From Thiotrichaceae bacterium (GTDB taxonomy: Bacteria > Pseudomonadota > Gammaproteobacteria > Eutrophobiales > Eutrophobiaceae), in contig DUBV01000022.1 in assembly GCA_012960105.1 (NCBI GenBank), positions 62,001-126,000 on the forward strand: a DNA stretch of 64,000 bases. The letters are read 5' to 3'. The notes under the pieces were generated by a model. It saw nothing but the letters and a program-made list of their open reading frames with translations, did no database searches and was not told the origin of the DNA. This document shows, piece after piece, positions 53,227-62,605 of the stretch. Made by a program: the position numbers and the translations under genes. How positions within the stretch are numbered: the first letter of the stretch is position 1; each line of letters starts with the position of its first letter.

Positions 53227-54210
53227 ATGCTGGTTTCATGTTTATTTGTATTAATTGGCTTCGGCTTACTTATTTATGGCGCTGATATTTTTGTTGATGG
53301 CGCTGCTAACATTGCTCGCCAATTGAGAATGCCACCATTAATTATTGGTTTAACCATTGTTGGGTTTGCCACTTCCGCACCTGAAATCATTGTTGGTACG
53401 GTCTCTGCCTGGCAAGGCAAAACTGCGATTGCCATTGGTAATGCGCTTGGATCAAATATCACTAACATAGGACTGGTTCTCGGCTTGAGCATTCTAGTTT
53501 TTCCTATCACCCTCGCATCAGAAACGATTAAAAAAGAATACGGCCTCATGTGTGTAGCCATCATGATTGGCTTGGCAGTAATGATAGACGGCCAATTAAC
53601 TCGAGGTGATGCCACAATACTACTCATTTCTCTCGTTGTATCCATAGCCTGGATCGTCTGGATTGCAAAACAAAGCTCAGCAAGCGATCCCATTGTAAGT
53701 GAATTTGTTCAAGAGTTTGGTGACAAACAAAGCAAACCCGATTCATTAACAAAGGCTTTTGTAAAATTATTATTCGGTCTTATCGTATTATTACTCGGTG
53801 CCGACTTGCTCGTTCGAGGGGCTGTATCTATTGCTGAATTTTATGGTGTTCCCGACCTCATCATAGGCTTAACTATTGTTGCTATAGGCACTAGCCTGCC
53901 TGAATTGGCAGCCTCAATTATCAGTTTAAAGAAAGGTGAAGCTGATATTGCTATTGGCAATGTTATCGGCTCTAACATGTTTAATATGTTCGCCGTATTA
54001 GGTATTCCAACGTTAATAAAACCCGATTATTTCCCTGAGGAGGTTTTAACTCGAGACTTTCCGACAATGATCAGCTTAACTTTATTGTTTGGCGCTATGG
54101 TATTCGTCTCAAGCAAGGGTAAACTGATACGACCTGAAGGAGCGGTCTTATTGTTTTGTTTTGTTGCATATCAATGCCTGCTGTTTTCACAAAATATAGC
54201 GCTGACATAA
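53227..54210 (+). CDS. Calcium/sodium antiporter (CaCA family, YrbG-like)
   Basis: A 327-residue inner-membrane protein with about ten TM helices in two repeats. Each alpha-repeat contains the GNALGSNITNIGL or GNVIGSNMFNMFAV motif and the LxxxAPE-type element (FATSAPEIIVG, IGTSLPELAASI) that binds cations. It exchanges Ca2+ or another cation for Na+ or H+. As in E. coli (yrbG) it heads the kdsD-kdsC-lpt block, 9 bases before kdsD. Confidence 0.92.
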   Translation: MLVSCLFVLIGFGLLIYGADIFVDGAANIARQLRMPPLIIGLTIVGFATSAPEIIVGTVSAWQGKTAIAIGNALGSNITNIGLVLGLSILVFPITLASETIKKEYGLMCVAIMIGLAVMIDGQLTRGDATILLISLVVSIAWIVWIAKQSSASDPIVSEFVQEFGDKQSKPDSLTKAFVKLLFGLIVLLLGADLLVRGAVSIAEFYGVPDLIIGLTIVAIGTSLPELAASIISLKKGEADIAIGNVIGSNMFNMFAVLGIPTLIKPDYFPEEVLTRDFPTMISLTLLFGAMVFVSSKGKLIRPEGAVLLFCFVAYQCLLFSQNIALT

Positions 54211-54219
54211 TAATAAATC

Positions 54220-55218
54220 ATGAGTGAAATAAGCCCCGACAAACTTAAAACCCTTGAACTTATAACTTTGGGAAAAGCGGTTATAGAAACCGAACAATCC
54301 GCGCTCGCCGCGCTAATTGATCGTATCGATGAAAGGTTTGTTGCCGCATGCAACACCATACTGCAATGTGATGGACGAGTTATCGTTATAGGAATGGGCA
54401 AATCCGGCCATATTGGCAACAAAATCGCCGCCACATTAGCCAGTACTGGCACACCTGCTTTTTTTGTTCATCCCGGTGAAGCCAGTCATGGTGATTCCGG
54501 CATGATCACCAGCAAAGATACTGTCATGCTCTTATCTAATTCAGGCGAAACCGATGAAGTCGTTGCTTTATTGCCTGTTATCAAAAGACTCGATATACCA
54601 ATGATTGCGTTAACAGGTAATCCGGAATCTACTTTGGCAAAAGCAGCAACTGTCGATATTGATGTCAGCGTTAAGAAAGAAGCATGTCCTTTAGGTCTGG
54701 CACCAACAGCAAGCACAACAGCAACATTGGCGATGGGCGATGCCATAGCCATAGCTTTGCTTGAAGCACGTGGTTTTAATGAAGATGATTTTGCACGATC
54801 ACACCCTGGCGGTACATTAGGCCGACGATTGTTATTACATGTCAGCGAAATTATGCATACCGGCGACGGCATTCCAAAAGTTCCCAAAGATGCCTTACTC
54901 AGTGAAGCATTAATTGAAATGTCGCAAAAAGGTTTAGGCATAACAACCGTCGTTGATGATGACGAAAATGTGTTGGGTATTTTTACTGATGGTGATTTAC
55001 GCCGAGCACTCGATTCACAACATATTGATGTAAAAACCTGTCATGTTAAAGATGTCATGACTGTCGACGGCAAAAATATTACGGCTGATTCGCTAGCTGC
55101 TTCAGCACTAGCATTAATGGAGTCTCATAGCATTAATGCTCTGGTTGTTGTAGATGATAACGATAAGTTAACAGGAATATTAAACATGCATGATCTATTA
55201 AGAGCTCGCGTTGTTTAA
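54220..55218 (+). CDS. kdsD: Arabinose-5-phosphate isomerase
   Basis: A 332-residue enzyme interconverting ribulose 5-phosphate and arabinose 5-phosphate, the first step to Kdo for lipopolysaccharide. The SIS domain (about 35-180) has VIGMGKSGHIGNKIAATLAS and SNSGETDEV; two CBS domains fill residues 205-330. kdsC starts within its stop codon (one-base overlap). Confidence 0.95.
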   Translation: MSEISPDKLKTLELITLGKAVIETEQSALAALIDRIDERFVAACNTILQCDGRVIVIGMGKSGHIGNKIAATLASTGTPAFFVHPGEASHGDSGMITSKDTVMLLSNSGETDEVVALLPVIKRLDIPMIALTGNPESTLAKAATVDIDVSVKKEACPLGLAPTASTTATLAMGDAIAIALLEARGFNEDDFARSHPGGTLGRRLLLHVSEIMHTGDGIPKVPKDALLSEALIEMSQKGLGITTVVDDDENVLGIFTDGDLRRALDSQHIDVKTCHVKDVMTVDGKNITADSLAASALALMESHSINALVVVDDNDKLTGILNMHDLLRARVV

Positions 55219-55748
55219 TGGATAGAAAAGCACTCATAGAGAAAGCCGCCAAGATTAAACTTGCTGTATTTGATGTTGATGGCGTATTAACTGACGGCAG
55301 ACTTATTCTTGGCGAAAGCGGTAACGAATATAAATCATTTCATGCGCGAGATGGGCATGGTCTGGTGATGTTATTGGAGTCCGGCTGTAACATTGCTGTT
55401 ATTACTGCACGTTCATCAAAAATTGTCGCTGAACGAATGGCTTCCCTTGGTATCAAATATGTTTATCAAGGCGAAAAAGACAAGGGCGGAAGATTAATGA
55501 CACTAATTGAAGAATTAGGTCTAGAACGCGAACAGGTAGCTTATGTTGGCGATGATGTTATTGATTTACCGGCGATGATTAAAGTTGGTTTGCCCATTGC
55601 CGTTGCCGATGCCCGACCTGAAGTAAAACAACATGCCGACTGGACAACGGAAGACTCAGGAGGCCAGGGCGCAGTTCGAGAAGTGTGTGAATTAATCATG
55701 AAAGCTCAAGGTAAATTTGACGCTCGAATCGAAGCTTACCTGTCTTGA
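55218..55748 (+). CDS. kdsC: 3-deoxy-D-manno-octulosonate 8-phosphate phosphatase
   Basis: A 176-residue HAD phosphatase of the small, cap-less C0 type. The nucleophile motif is FDVDGVLTDG (about 18-27), the Lys motif KGGRL and the late acidic motif YVGDDVIDLP. It releases Kdo from Kdo-8-phosphate and follows kdsD in the same pathway. Confidence 0.95.
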   Translation: MDRKALIEKAAKIKLAVFDVDGVLTDGRLILGESGNEYKSFHARDGHGLVMLLESGCNIAVITARSSKIVAERMASLGIKYVYQGEKDKGGRLMTLIEELGLEREQVAYVGDDVIDLPAMIKVGLPIAVADARPEVKQHADWTTEDSGGQGAVREVCELIMKAQGKFDARIEAYLS

Positions 55749-55764
55749 GTAAACGTTAATATAA

Positions 55765-56346
55765 ATGTTCACAGGCAGATGGAAACTGGCTCTGTTACTG
55801 GCCATTATCGCCAGTGTGAGTTATTGGGTATTGGATAAGTTGAACGAGGACGGTGTTTCGCAACTAAGTAAACTGGCACATTATCCGGATTACTATATGG
55901 AAAACTTTACCACCTTAACAATGAATCAGGACGGCACGCCAAAGAATCGTTTGAATGCGACGTATATAGCGCACTATCCGGATGACAATACCTCCGAATT
56001 ACATGAACCGCAGCTTGAGATTTTTCGCCAGGATAAACCGCCCATTATTGTTAAATCTGATAAAGGCTGGATTACATCAAATAATGACGTGATTCTATTA
56101 AGCGGTAATGTTTATCTGCATCAAAATGATGCTGATGGCAATCCCAAGCTAGAATTAATAACTGAAGACGCGCGTATTTTGGTAGGTGAAAAATACGCAG
56201 AAACCGATAAAGCGACGACACTGATCAGTAAAAAGTCGATCACCACTGCAATTGGCATGCGCGCTTATCTACAAGAACAACGAATGGAGTTTCTCAACAA
56301 TGTACAGACAACTATCGAAGCACGTGATCCAGCTAAAAACCCTTAA
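55765..56346 (+). CDS. lptC: Lipopolysaccharide export system protein LptC
   Basis: A 193-residue bitopic protein: one N-terminal TM (about 6-22) and a periplasmic beta-jellyroll (about 45-190). The motif ADKGWITSNNDVILLSGNVY-like stretch is typical. LptC passes lipopolysaccharide from LptB2FG to LptA. lptA follows after 4 bases. Confidence 0.9.
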   Translation: MFTGRWKLALLLAIIASVSYWVLDKLNEDGVSQLSKLAHYPDYYMENFTTLTMNQDGTPKNRLNATYIAHYPDDNTSELHEPQLEIFRQDKPPIIVKSDKGWITSNNDVILLSGNVYLHQNDADGNPKLELITEDARILVGEKYAETDKATTLISKKSITTAIGMRAYLQEQRMEFLNNVQTTIEARDPAKNP

Positions 56347-56350
56347 AAAC

Positions 56351-56878
56351 ATGTTAAAACTAATCTCGACGGCCATTCTGCTATTAATGATGAACGGTAC
56401 TTTTGCTTTATCGACGGATAAACAGAAGGATATCGAAATTGAAGCCGACTCTGCAGAAATGGACGATATTAAAGGCGTGACTATCTATAAAGGCAGAGTC
56501 GTAGTCAATCAGGGCAGTATTCGTATGACCGGTCATACGATGACGGTACATTTTGATGAAGGTGGTGATATGGAGTTGGTTATTATGCAGGGCAATCCTG
56601 CAACCTATCGTCAGCTACCAGATAATAGTAAAGTATATGATGAAGCCGAAGCTCGGCAAATGGAGTACTATTCCTTAAAGGATTTCGTTATCTTGATTGA
56701 TAATGCTTTAGTCACGCAGGAAGGCTTAAAATTTAGTGGTAGTCGAATTGAATACGATACCGTACTTAGTAAGGTAAAAGCGAAAGGTTCGACTAAAACG
56801 GTCACGACCAAAGACGGCAAGACCCAAAAGAAACAAGATGGTCGCGTGAAAATAACAATAAAAAAGAAAAAACAATAA
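56351..56878 (+). CDS. lptA: Lipopolysaccharide export system protein LptA
   Basis: A 175-residue periplasmic jellyroll protein. I start at MLKLISTAI, which gives a proper signal peptide ending at FALS (near residue 19); the longer frame from 56252 overlaps lptC. The OstA-like core IEIEADSAEMDDIKGVTIY and GRVVVNQGSIRMTG is plain. LptA oligomers form the bridge to the outer membrane. The Lys-rich tail is longer than in some relatives. Confidence 0.93.
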   Translation: MLKLISTAILLLMMNGTFALSTDKQKDIEIEADSAEMDDIKGVTIYKGRVVVNQGSIRMTGHTMTVHFDEGGDMELVIMQGNPATYRQLPDNSKVYDEAEARQMEYYSLKDFVILIDNALVTQEGLKFSGSRIEYDTVLSKVKAKGSTKTVTTKDGKTQKKQDGRVKITIKKKKQ

Positions 56879-56971
56879 CAGGAAAGAAATAAGTTTGTCT
56901 TTAATCAGCGTTAAAGTTTACGTTTAAAACTGTTCATTGCTGTCATTGGCTAATTATTCAGACATATCGCT

Positions 56972-57697
56972 ATGAGCATTTTATCTGTACGTCATCTCTC
57001 AAAATCTTATCGATCCAGAAAGGTCGTCTCGGATGTCAGCCTGACTATCCAAAGTGGAGAAACGATTGGTTTACTTGGACCGAATGGTGCCGGGAAAACA
57101 ACCAGTTTTTATATGATAGTCGGTCTGGTGGCATCAGATGACGGCACTATACATCTGAACAATCGCGAAATTAGTCGTTTATCGATGGATGAACGTTCAC
57201 ACTTGGGTTTAGGCTATTTGCCTCAAGAAGCATCCGTGTTCAGAAAATTGACAGTAGAAGAAAATATAATGGCTATACTGGAAACACGTTTGCCAGATAA
57301 GCCTGAAAAAGCGAAGCGACGTCTGGAATTATTATTACAAGAATTTCATATTTCTCACCTCAGAGACAACCTCGGAATGAGTCTCTCTGGTGGAGAACGC
57401 CGCCGTTTAGAAATCGCCCGGGCATTAGCCTCTGAACCACGTTTTTTATTGCTAGACGAGCCTTTTGCAGGCATAGACCCTATTTCAATCAATGATATAC
57501 AGCGCTTAATCCGTCGCCTCAGTGAACACGGAATAGGCATATTAATTACCGATCATAATGTTCGCGAGACCTTAGGAATCTGCGATCGTGCCTATATAGT
57601 TAATGATGGCCGGATTCTTGCTGAAGGATCCCCAGAGCAGATACTTAATAACGAACAAGTTCGAGAAGTTTACCTAGGAAAGGAGTTTTCGCTATAA
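56972..57697 (+). CDS. lptB: Lipopolysaccharide export ABC transporter ATPase LptB
   Basis: A 241-residue ATPase. Walker [12 protein letters not shown] (about 35-45), signature [15 protein letters not shown] (about 137-151), Walker [14 protein letters not shown], and the switch His in ITDHNVRE. It powers extraction of lipopolysaccharide with LptF and LptG, which are not in the window. The lptCA-lptB-rpoN order is standard. Confidence 0.96.
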   Translation: MSILSVRHLSKSYRSRKVVSDVSLTIQSGETIGLLGPNGAGKTTSFYMIVGLVASDDGTIHLNNREISRLSMDERSHLGLGYLPQEASVFRKLTVEENIMAILETRLPDKPEKAKRRLELLLQEFHISHLRDNLGMSLSGGERRRLEIARALASEPRFLLLDEPFAGIDPISINDIQRLIRRLSEHGIGILITDHNVRETLGICDRAYIVNDGRILAEGSPEQILNNEQVREVYLGKEFSL

Positions 57698-57754
57698 ACT
57701 TATTTAACTTTATAGCGACTTCAAACATAGGAATTATAAGTTACACTTAATAAT

Positions 57755-59245
57755 ATGAAAGCATCTTTACAGTTAAGGATTGGCCAAAGTTTAACCATGA
57801 CCCCTCAACTTCAACAGGCCATACGCCTGTTGCAGTTATCCAGTATTGAACTACAAGCCGAAGTTCAAGATGCCTTGGAATCCAATATGATGCTGGAGGT
57901 CGACGAAGGTGAGGCTGGACAAAATGCATCATCCGAAGAAAACCCGGGTAAAACTGAAGAAGTAAAGGCAGAATCTTCCGAACAACCTGAACCTTCCGAT
58001 CAAGTTCCTGAAATGAATCAGGAAACTATACCCGATGAGCTCCCGGTTGATAGTGGCTGGGATGATGTTTATGACAGCACCCCTAGTTTTACAAAAACCA
58101 GCAGTGGCGATAATAATTATGATGGTTTTGAGAATCAGGATACCAGCGAGAAAACACTACGCGAACATATTAAATGGCAACTTAATCTGACACCAGCATC
58201 AGATGCCGACAAAGTCATAGCTATGACGATAGTCGACTCGTTGGATGATGATGGCTACTTAACTGAATCATTGGAAGATATTCTGGCAACGATAGGCGAC
58301 GATTTGGCAGAAGAGGAAGTTGGGATTGAAGAGGTTGAAGCGGTACTAAGAATGATTCAATCGATGGACCCTGTCGGCGTTGCTTCGAGAGACATCAAAG
58401 AATGTCTCAGTTTACAATTAAACCACTGTGAGCCGGATACACATCGGCTGGAAGAAGCAAAAAAATTGGTTGCTAATTATCTGGATCTACTCGCCGGCCA
58501 TGACTACAACCGGCTCATGCGCAAGATGAAACTGGATAAAGCCGAGTTAACAGAAGTCGTTGCCTTAATTCAGTCCATGAATCCCAGACCCGGCAATCAA
58601 GTCAGCGATGCTCGTACTGAATACGTCATTCCTGATGTTTATGTAAAAAAAATAAAAGGCGTTTGGAAAGTTGACTTAAATACTGACTCTATTCCTAGTC
58701 TCAAAATAAATTCGGTTTACGCTAATATGATTCGTCGCGCTGACAATAGCCATGATAACAATTCTCTTAAGAACCATTTACAGGAAGCACGCTGGTTTAT
58801 TAAAAGTATACGTAGTCGTAGTGAAACGTTATTGCGTGTAACCACTTGCATAGTAGAACGACAACGCCCTTTTCTCGATTATGGTGAAGAAGCTATGAAA
58901 CCATTGGTGTTACATGATGTAGCTGAAACACTAGGCATGCATGAATCCACTATTTCACGCGTAACCACACGTAAATATATGCATACACCACGTGGTATTT
59001 TTGAATTAAAATATTTTTTCTCCAGCCATGTCAGCACAAGTTATGGAGGCGCTTGCTCATCAACCGCTATTCGCGCGATGATGAAAAAATTAGTCCGCGC
59101 TGAAACACCAGACAAACCATTAAGTGATAGTAAAATAGCCGCCATACTGGAAGACCAAGGAATTAATGTTGCACGAAGAACTGTAGCAAAATATAGAGAG
59201 GCCATGGCCATACCTCCTTCAAACGAACGAAAAAGGTTGGCTTAA
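57755..59245 (+). CDS. rpoN: RNA polymerase sigma-54 factor
   Basis: A 496-residue sigma factor. Region I is the Gln/Leu-rich LQLRIGQSLTMTPQLQQAIR (about 5-24), an acidic region II spans about 55-125, the core-binding part covers 130-310, a helix-turn-helix follows (HDVAETLGMHESTISRVT) and the RpoN box ARRTVAKYREAM is near residue 470. It directs nitrogen and many other regulated promoters with an AAA+ activator. Confidence 0.96.
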   Translation: MKASLQLRIGQSLTMTPQLQQAIRLLQLSSIELQAEVQDALESNMMLEVDEGEAGQNASSEENPGKTEEVKAESSEQPEPSDQVPEMNQETIPDELPVDSGWDDVYDSTPSFTKTSSGDNNYDGFENQDTSEKTLREHIKWQLNLTPASDADKVIAMTIVDSLDDDGYLTESLEDILATIGDDLAEEEVGIEEVEAVLRMIQSMDPVGVASRDIKECLSLQLNHCEPDTHRLEEAKKLVANYLDLLAGHDYNRLMRKMKLDKAELTEVVALIQSMNPRPGNQVSDARTEYVIPDVYVKKIKGVWKVDLNTDSIPSLKINSVYANMIRRADNSHDNNSLKNHLQEARWFIKSIRSRSETLLRVTTCIVERQRPFLDYGEEAMKPLVLHDVAETLGMHESTISRVTTRKYMHTPRGIFELKYFFSSHVSTSYGGACSSTAIRAMMKKLVRAETPDKPLSDSKIAAILEDQGINVARRTVAKYREAMAIPPSNERKRLA

Positions 59246-59276
59246 ATAATAACAACACATCTTGTAAGGGGATGAT

Positions 59277-59603
59277 ATGCAAATAAATGTAACCGGTAGA
59301 CATATTGAGATTACTGACTCTTTAAAATCCTATGTAGAAAGTAAATTTGAAAAACTAGAACGACACTTCGAACACATCACCAACACCCATGTCATATTAT
59401 GCGTAGAAAAAGAACGGCAAAAAGCCGAGGCAACCGTGCACGTTAATCGAGGCAATCTATTTGCCGATAACGAACAGGAAGATATGTACGCTGCAATAGA
59501 TGGCTTAGTAGATAAACTTGACCGACAATTAAAAAAACATAAAGAAAAATTAACCGATCACCATCAAGCAGAAGGTAGCTTAAAAAGCCAACTTGTTGAA
59601 TAA
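59277..59603 (+). CDS. hpf: Ribosome hibernation promoting factor
   Basis: A 108-residue short HPF/YfiA-family protein: MQINVTGRHIEITDSLKSYV at the start, and the basic helix KLDRQLKKHKEKL near the end. It binds the 30S decoding centre in stationary phase. Short HPF without the C-terminal dimer domain is the gammaproteobacterial form. A GGGGATGAT ribosome binding site precedes the start. Confidence 0.94.
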   Translation: MQINVTGRHIEITDSLKSYVESKFEKLERHFEHITNTHVILCVEKERQKAEATVHVNRGNLFADNEQEDMYAAIDGLVDKLDRQLKKHKEKLTDHHQAEGSLKSQLVE

Positions 59604-59632
59604 GCTCCTTTAAGTTTTTATATTATAAACCT

Positions 59633-60079
59633 ATGAATATTTCAGATATTTTGTCACCTGACTGTGTCTTCCCAGACATGGAATGCCACAGTAAAAAAGA
59701 TGCCCTGGATACTTTGGCAAAAACCATTGCGCATTCTGATAATTCAACTTCACAAACCGAGGTCTTTGATTGCTTGATCGCCCGTGAGAGATTAGGTAGC
59801 ACAGGCCTCGGCAATGGTATTGCCATACCCCATGGCCGATTAAAAAACGGCCAACAAACCATCGCAGCATTTATGCAGCTTAGTACTAGCATTGATTATG
59901 ATAGTGTTGATAACGCCCCTGTCGACTTACTCTTCGCTTTAATCGTGCCAGAAAACTCAACTGAAGAACACTTGAAAATATTAGCCACATTAGCCGAGAT
60001 GTTTAGTAACACTGAAACGCTAAATAAACTCCGGCAATCCAGTTCTTCAGAAGAAATGTATACTATATTAACGGGCTGA
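59633..60079 (+). CDS. ptsN: PTS IIA-like nitrogen regulatory protein PtsN
   Basis: A 148-residue EIIA-Ntr protein. The phosphorylated His is in GNGIAIPHGRL (about 60-70), preceded by ERLGSTGLG. In relatives it regulates K+ transport, sigma-54 genes and phosphate sensing. Here it is followed by hprK after 4 bases. Confidence 0.95.
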   Translation: MNISDILSPDCVFPDMECHSKKDALDTLAKTIAHSDNSTSQTEVFDCLIARERLGSTGLGNGIAIPHGRLKNGQQTIAAFMQLSTSIDYDSVDNAPVDLLFALIVPENSTEEHLKILATLAEMFSNTETLNKLRQSSSSEEMYTILTG

Positions 60080-60083
60080 TCCT

Positions 60084-61055
60084 ATGGCAGGACTAACAAA
60101 CCAGTTAAGTATAGAAAACCTCTACAATATTCACCGTGATAAACTAAAGCTTGAATGGGTAGCCGGCCAACAAGGCGGTAAGCACTCCATCATTCGCGAT
60201 GATGAAGTAACAACCACAGAATCGTTACACAGTCTCTCGCTAGTCGGCCATTTAAACTTGATCCATCCGCATCAGGTGCAAATCATTGGCAAAATTGAAA
60301 TCCAGTTTCTTGAAGGCTTGAGAAATATTTCCATGCAGGATTCCATCACACAATTATTTAATAGCAAACCTGTTTGTATTATTGTTGCTGATGGTTGTGA
60401 AGCACCAACTCTACTGAAACGTAAAAGTGATGAATATAATACACCATTATTTTCTTCTCCGAAGAGCGGCAACAAGCTAGCAAATGTACTACATTATTTT
60501 TTAACAAATCTTTTTGCCGACATGTTAACGTTGCATGGCGTTTACATGGAAGTTACTGCGATTGGTGTTTTAATAACAGGGCCTAGTGGCATAGGAAAAA
60601 GTGAGCTTGCTCTAGAGTTAATCTCTCGAGGCCACCGTTTGATTGCGGATGATGCGCCTCTATTTTCAAAGATTGGACCGGAGATTATTAATGGCACATG
60701 CCCAAAGACCTTGCAGGATTTTCTTGAAGTCCGCGGACTCGGTATTATTAATGTGCGTGAATTATTTGGCGACAGCGCTATTAAGAAAAATAAATATCTT
60801 AAATTGATCGTGCAATTACAACCTATGGATGCGGATGAACTACTCTCTCTGGATAGACTTGAAGGTAGTTATCACACACGCAGCATTCTTGATATAGATG
60901 TACCGCAAATCACCTTGCCAGTAGCACCCGGACGTAACCTGGCTATCATGATGGAATGTGCGGCTCGCAATCATGCTTTGCGCGTTAGTGGTTATAACGC
61001 ATCTGAAGTATTTGCCAGGCGACAAAAAAGGCTAATGGAATCAGGCAAAGAATAA
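60084..61055 (+). CDS. hprK: HPr kinase/phosphorylase
   Basis: A 323-residue bifunctional enzyme that phosphorylates HPr on Ser46 and reverses this. The N-terminal domain covers about 1-130; the catalytic Walker A loop GPSGIGKSELALE is at about 166-178, and RGLGIINVRELFG is the second family signature. E. coli lacks this gene, while many other proteobacteria carry it in a regulatory PTS cluster like this. Confidence 0.95.
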   Translation: MAGLTNQLSIENLYNIHRDKLKLEWVAGQQGGKHSIIRDDEVTTTESLHSLSLVGHLNLIHPHQVQIIGKIEIQFLEGLRNISMQDSITQLFNSKPVCIIVADGCEAPTLLKRKSDEYNTPLFSSPKSGNKLANVLHYFLTNLFADMLTLHGVYMEVTAIGVLITGPSGIGKSELALELISRGHRLIADDAPLFSKIGPEIINGTCPKTLQDFLEVRGLGIINVRELFGDSAIKKNKYLKLIVQLQPMDADELLSLDRLEGSYHTRSILDIDVPQITLPVAPGRNLAIMMECAARNHALRVSGYNASEVFARRQKRLMESGKE

Positions 61056-61056
61056 A

Positions 61057-61923
61057 ATGAAACAGGGACGTCGACTTATCATTGTTAGTGGTTTATCTGG
61101 AGCGGGTAAAACTGTTGTACTAAATACGCTTGAAGATCTCTCTTATTACACTATTGATAATCTTCCTCTAAGTTTGCTTAATACATTAATAGAACAGTTT
61201 TCCGATAAAGATAATGAACTCGCCAGACAAATTGGTATAGGTATTGATGCACGAAATAGTCATGATGATTTTTCATCTCTTCCTAAAATGATCGCCTCGT
61301 TACGCGAACAGAATATATCAGCCGAGTTAATTTTCATTGAAGCGAACGATGAGGTCTTAACTAAACGTTTTAGCGAAACTCGTAGAAAACATCCGCTTTC
61401 TACAGAGTCGGTTTCATTAACCGATGCGATCAAACATGAACGTGAAATTATTGGTGCGCTTGCCGAAACAGCTGACTTATGTGTTGACACCAGTCATATG
61501 CAACTACGAGAGTTACGTGAAATTGTTCGCAGGCGTGTCGACCAACGTAAAAAGGCTCGGCTATCATTACAGTTTATGTCTTTTGGATATAAAAATGGTA
61601 TACCGAAAGATGCTGATTTTGTTTTTGACTTAAGATGTCTCCCCAATCCTTATTGGAAAAAAAACCTGCGCCAATATTCAGGAAAAGATAAACCGGTAAT
61701 CGAATTTTTATCATCGCAAGATACGGTTGGAAAAATGCTAAATGACCTTGAGCATTTTCTAACATATTGGATTCCACAATTTGAAGCGGACAGTCGTAGT
61801 TATTTAAGTATTGCCTTTGGTTGTACTGGCGGCCATCATCGTTCAGTTTTTATCACTGAACAACTTGCAACTAAATTTAAAGACACAAACAAAATGATTA
61901 TTATCAGACATAGAGATTTATAA
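61057..61923 (+). CDS. rapZ: RNase adapter / nucleotide-binding protein RapZ
   Basis: A 288-residue protein. Walker A VSGLSGAGKTVVLNTLED at about 9-26 and C-terminal CTGGHHRSVFITEQLA near residue 250 define the family. In E. coli RapZ presents the small RNA GlmZ to RNase E and so controls glucosamine-6-phosphate synthesis. Whether the RNA target exists here is unknown. hprK precedes by 1 base; the EIIA gene follows by 1 base. Confidence 0.95.
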   Translation: MKQGRRLIIVSGLSGAGKTVVLNTLEDLSYYTIDNLPLSLLNTLIEQFSDKDNELARQIGIGIDARNSHDDFSSLPKMIASLREQNISAELIFIEANDEVLTKRFSETRRKHPLSTESVSLTDAIKHEREIIGALAETADLCVDTSHMQLRELREIVRRRVDQRKKARLSLQFMSFGYKNGIPKDADFVFDLRCLPNPYWKKNLRQYSGKDKPVIEFLSSQDTVGKMLNDLEHFLTYWIPQFEADSRSYLSIAFGCTGGHHRSVFITEQLATKFKDTNKMIIIRHRDL

Positions 61924-61924
61924 C

Positions 61925-62323
61925 ATGGGTGTAGGTATTTTAATCATTTCACATGATGGCATAGGTGAGTCCCTATGCGATACGGCAGACCATATGGTTG
62001 AAGATAGTCCGTTAAAGGTGAAATGTCTTTCGGTAAGTCGTGAGTGCGATCCGGATAAAGTACTTGATGCCGCAAACTCATTAATTAATGAACTTGATAA
62101 AGGCAATGGCGTTTTGGTGTTAACTGATCTATTAGGATCAACACCGAGCAATATTGCGCATCGTTTAAACCAGCATAAAAATGCGAACATAAATATCATT
62201 ACTGGAATTAATTTGTCGATGTTAATTCGAATTTATAATTATCCCGATTTAAATTTGACTGACATGACAACCAAAGCCTATAGCGGCGGAATAGATGGCA
62301 TTACAATAGCTAACAAGTTATAA
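61925..62323 (+). CDS. PTS EIIA component, mannose family
   Basis: A 132-residue protein of the EIIA-Man fold. The phosphorylation His is in IISHDGIGE (about residue 10), with TDLLGSTPSNIA in the middle. No EIIB, EIIC or EIID gene lies nearby, so it probably acts as a regulator that reads the state of HPr and EI rather than in sugar uptake. Between rapZ and the HPr gene. Confidence 0.9.
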   Translation: MGVGILIISHDGIGESLCDTADHMVEDSPLKVKCLSVSRECDPDKVLDAANSLINELDKGNGVLVLTDLLGSTPSNIAHRLNQHKNANINIITGINLSMLIRIYNYPDLNLTDMTTKAYSGGIDGITIANKL

Positions 62324-62332
62324 CCTTTAAAA

Positions 62333-62605
62333 ATGATGAATCAAAAAGAAATTACAATAATAAATAAATTGGGCTTGCATGCTCGTGCAGCAGCTAAATT
62401 TGTCAAAATTGCATCTGGCTTTCAAGCTGAAATAAATGTCTATGCCGGCCATAAAGAAGTTAGTGGCAAGAGCATCATGGGCATAATGATGCTGGCTGCT
62501 GGCAAAGGAACAACGATAGAAATAAAAGCCTGTGGTGCTGATGAAGATGCCGCTATGGATGCATTAGCAGCATTAATCAACGATAAGTTTGGCGAAGACG
62601 AATGA
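62333..62605 (+). CDS. ptsH: Phosphocarrier protein HPr
   Basis: A 90-residue HPr. The active His lies in KLGLHARAAAKFV (residue about 16) and the regulatory Ser in SGKSIMGIMML (residue about 47), so both EI- and HprK-dependent phosphorylation are possible. A double ATG at 62333/62336 leaves the exact start open by one residue. The stop overlaps the enzyme I start (ATGA). Confidence 0.94.
   Translation: MMNQKEITIINKLGLHARAAAKFVKIASGFQAEINVYAGHKEVSGKSIMGIMMLAAGKGTTIEIKACGADEDAAMDALAALINDKFGEDE

Noticed and set aside
56252-56350. N-terminal extension of lptA overlapping lptC
   Set aside because: The extension has no signal peptide; the ATG at 56351 gives a normal one and places lptA 4 bases after lptC.
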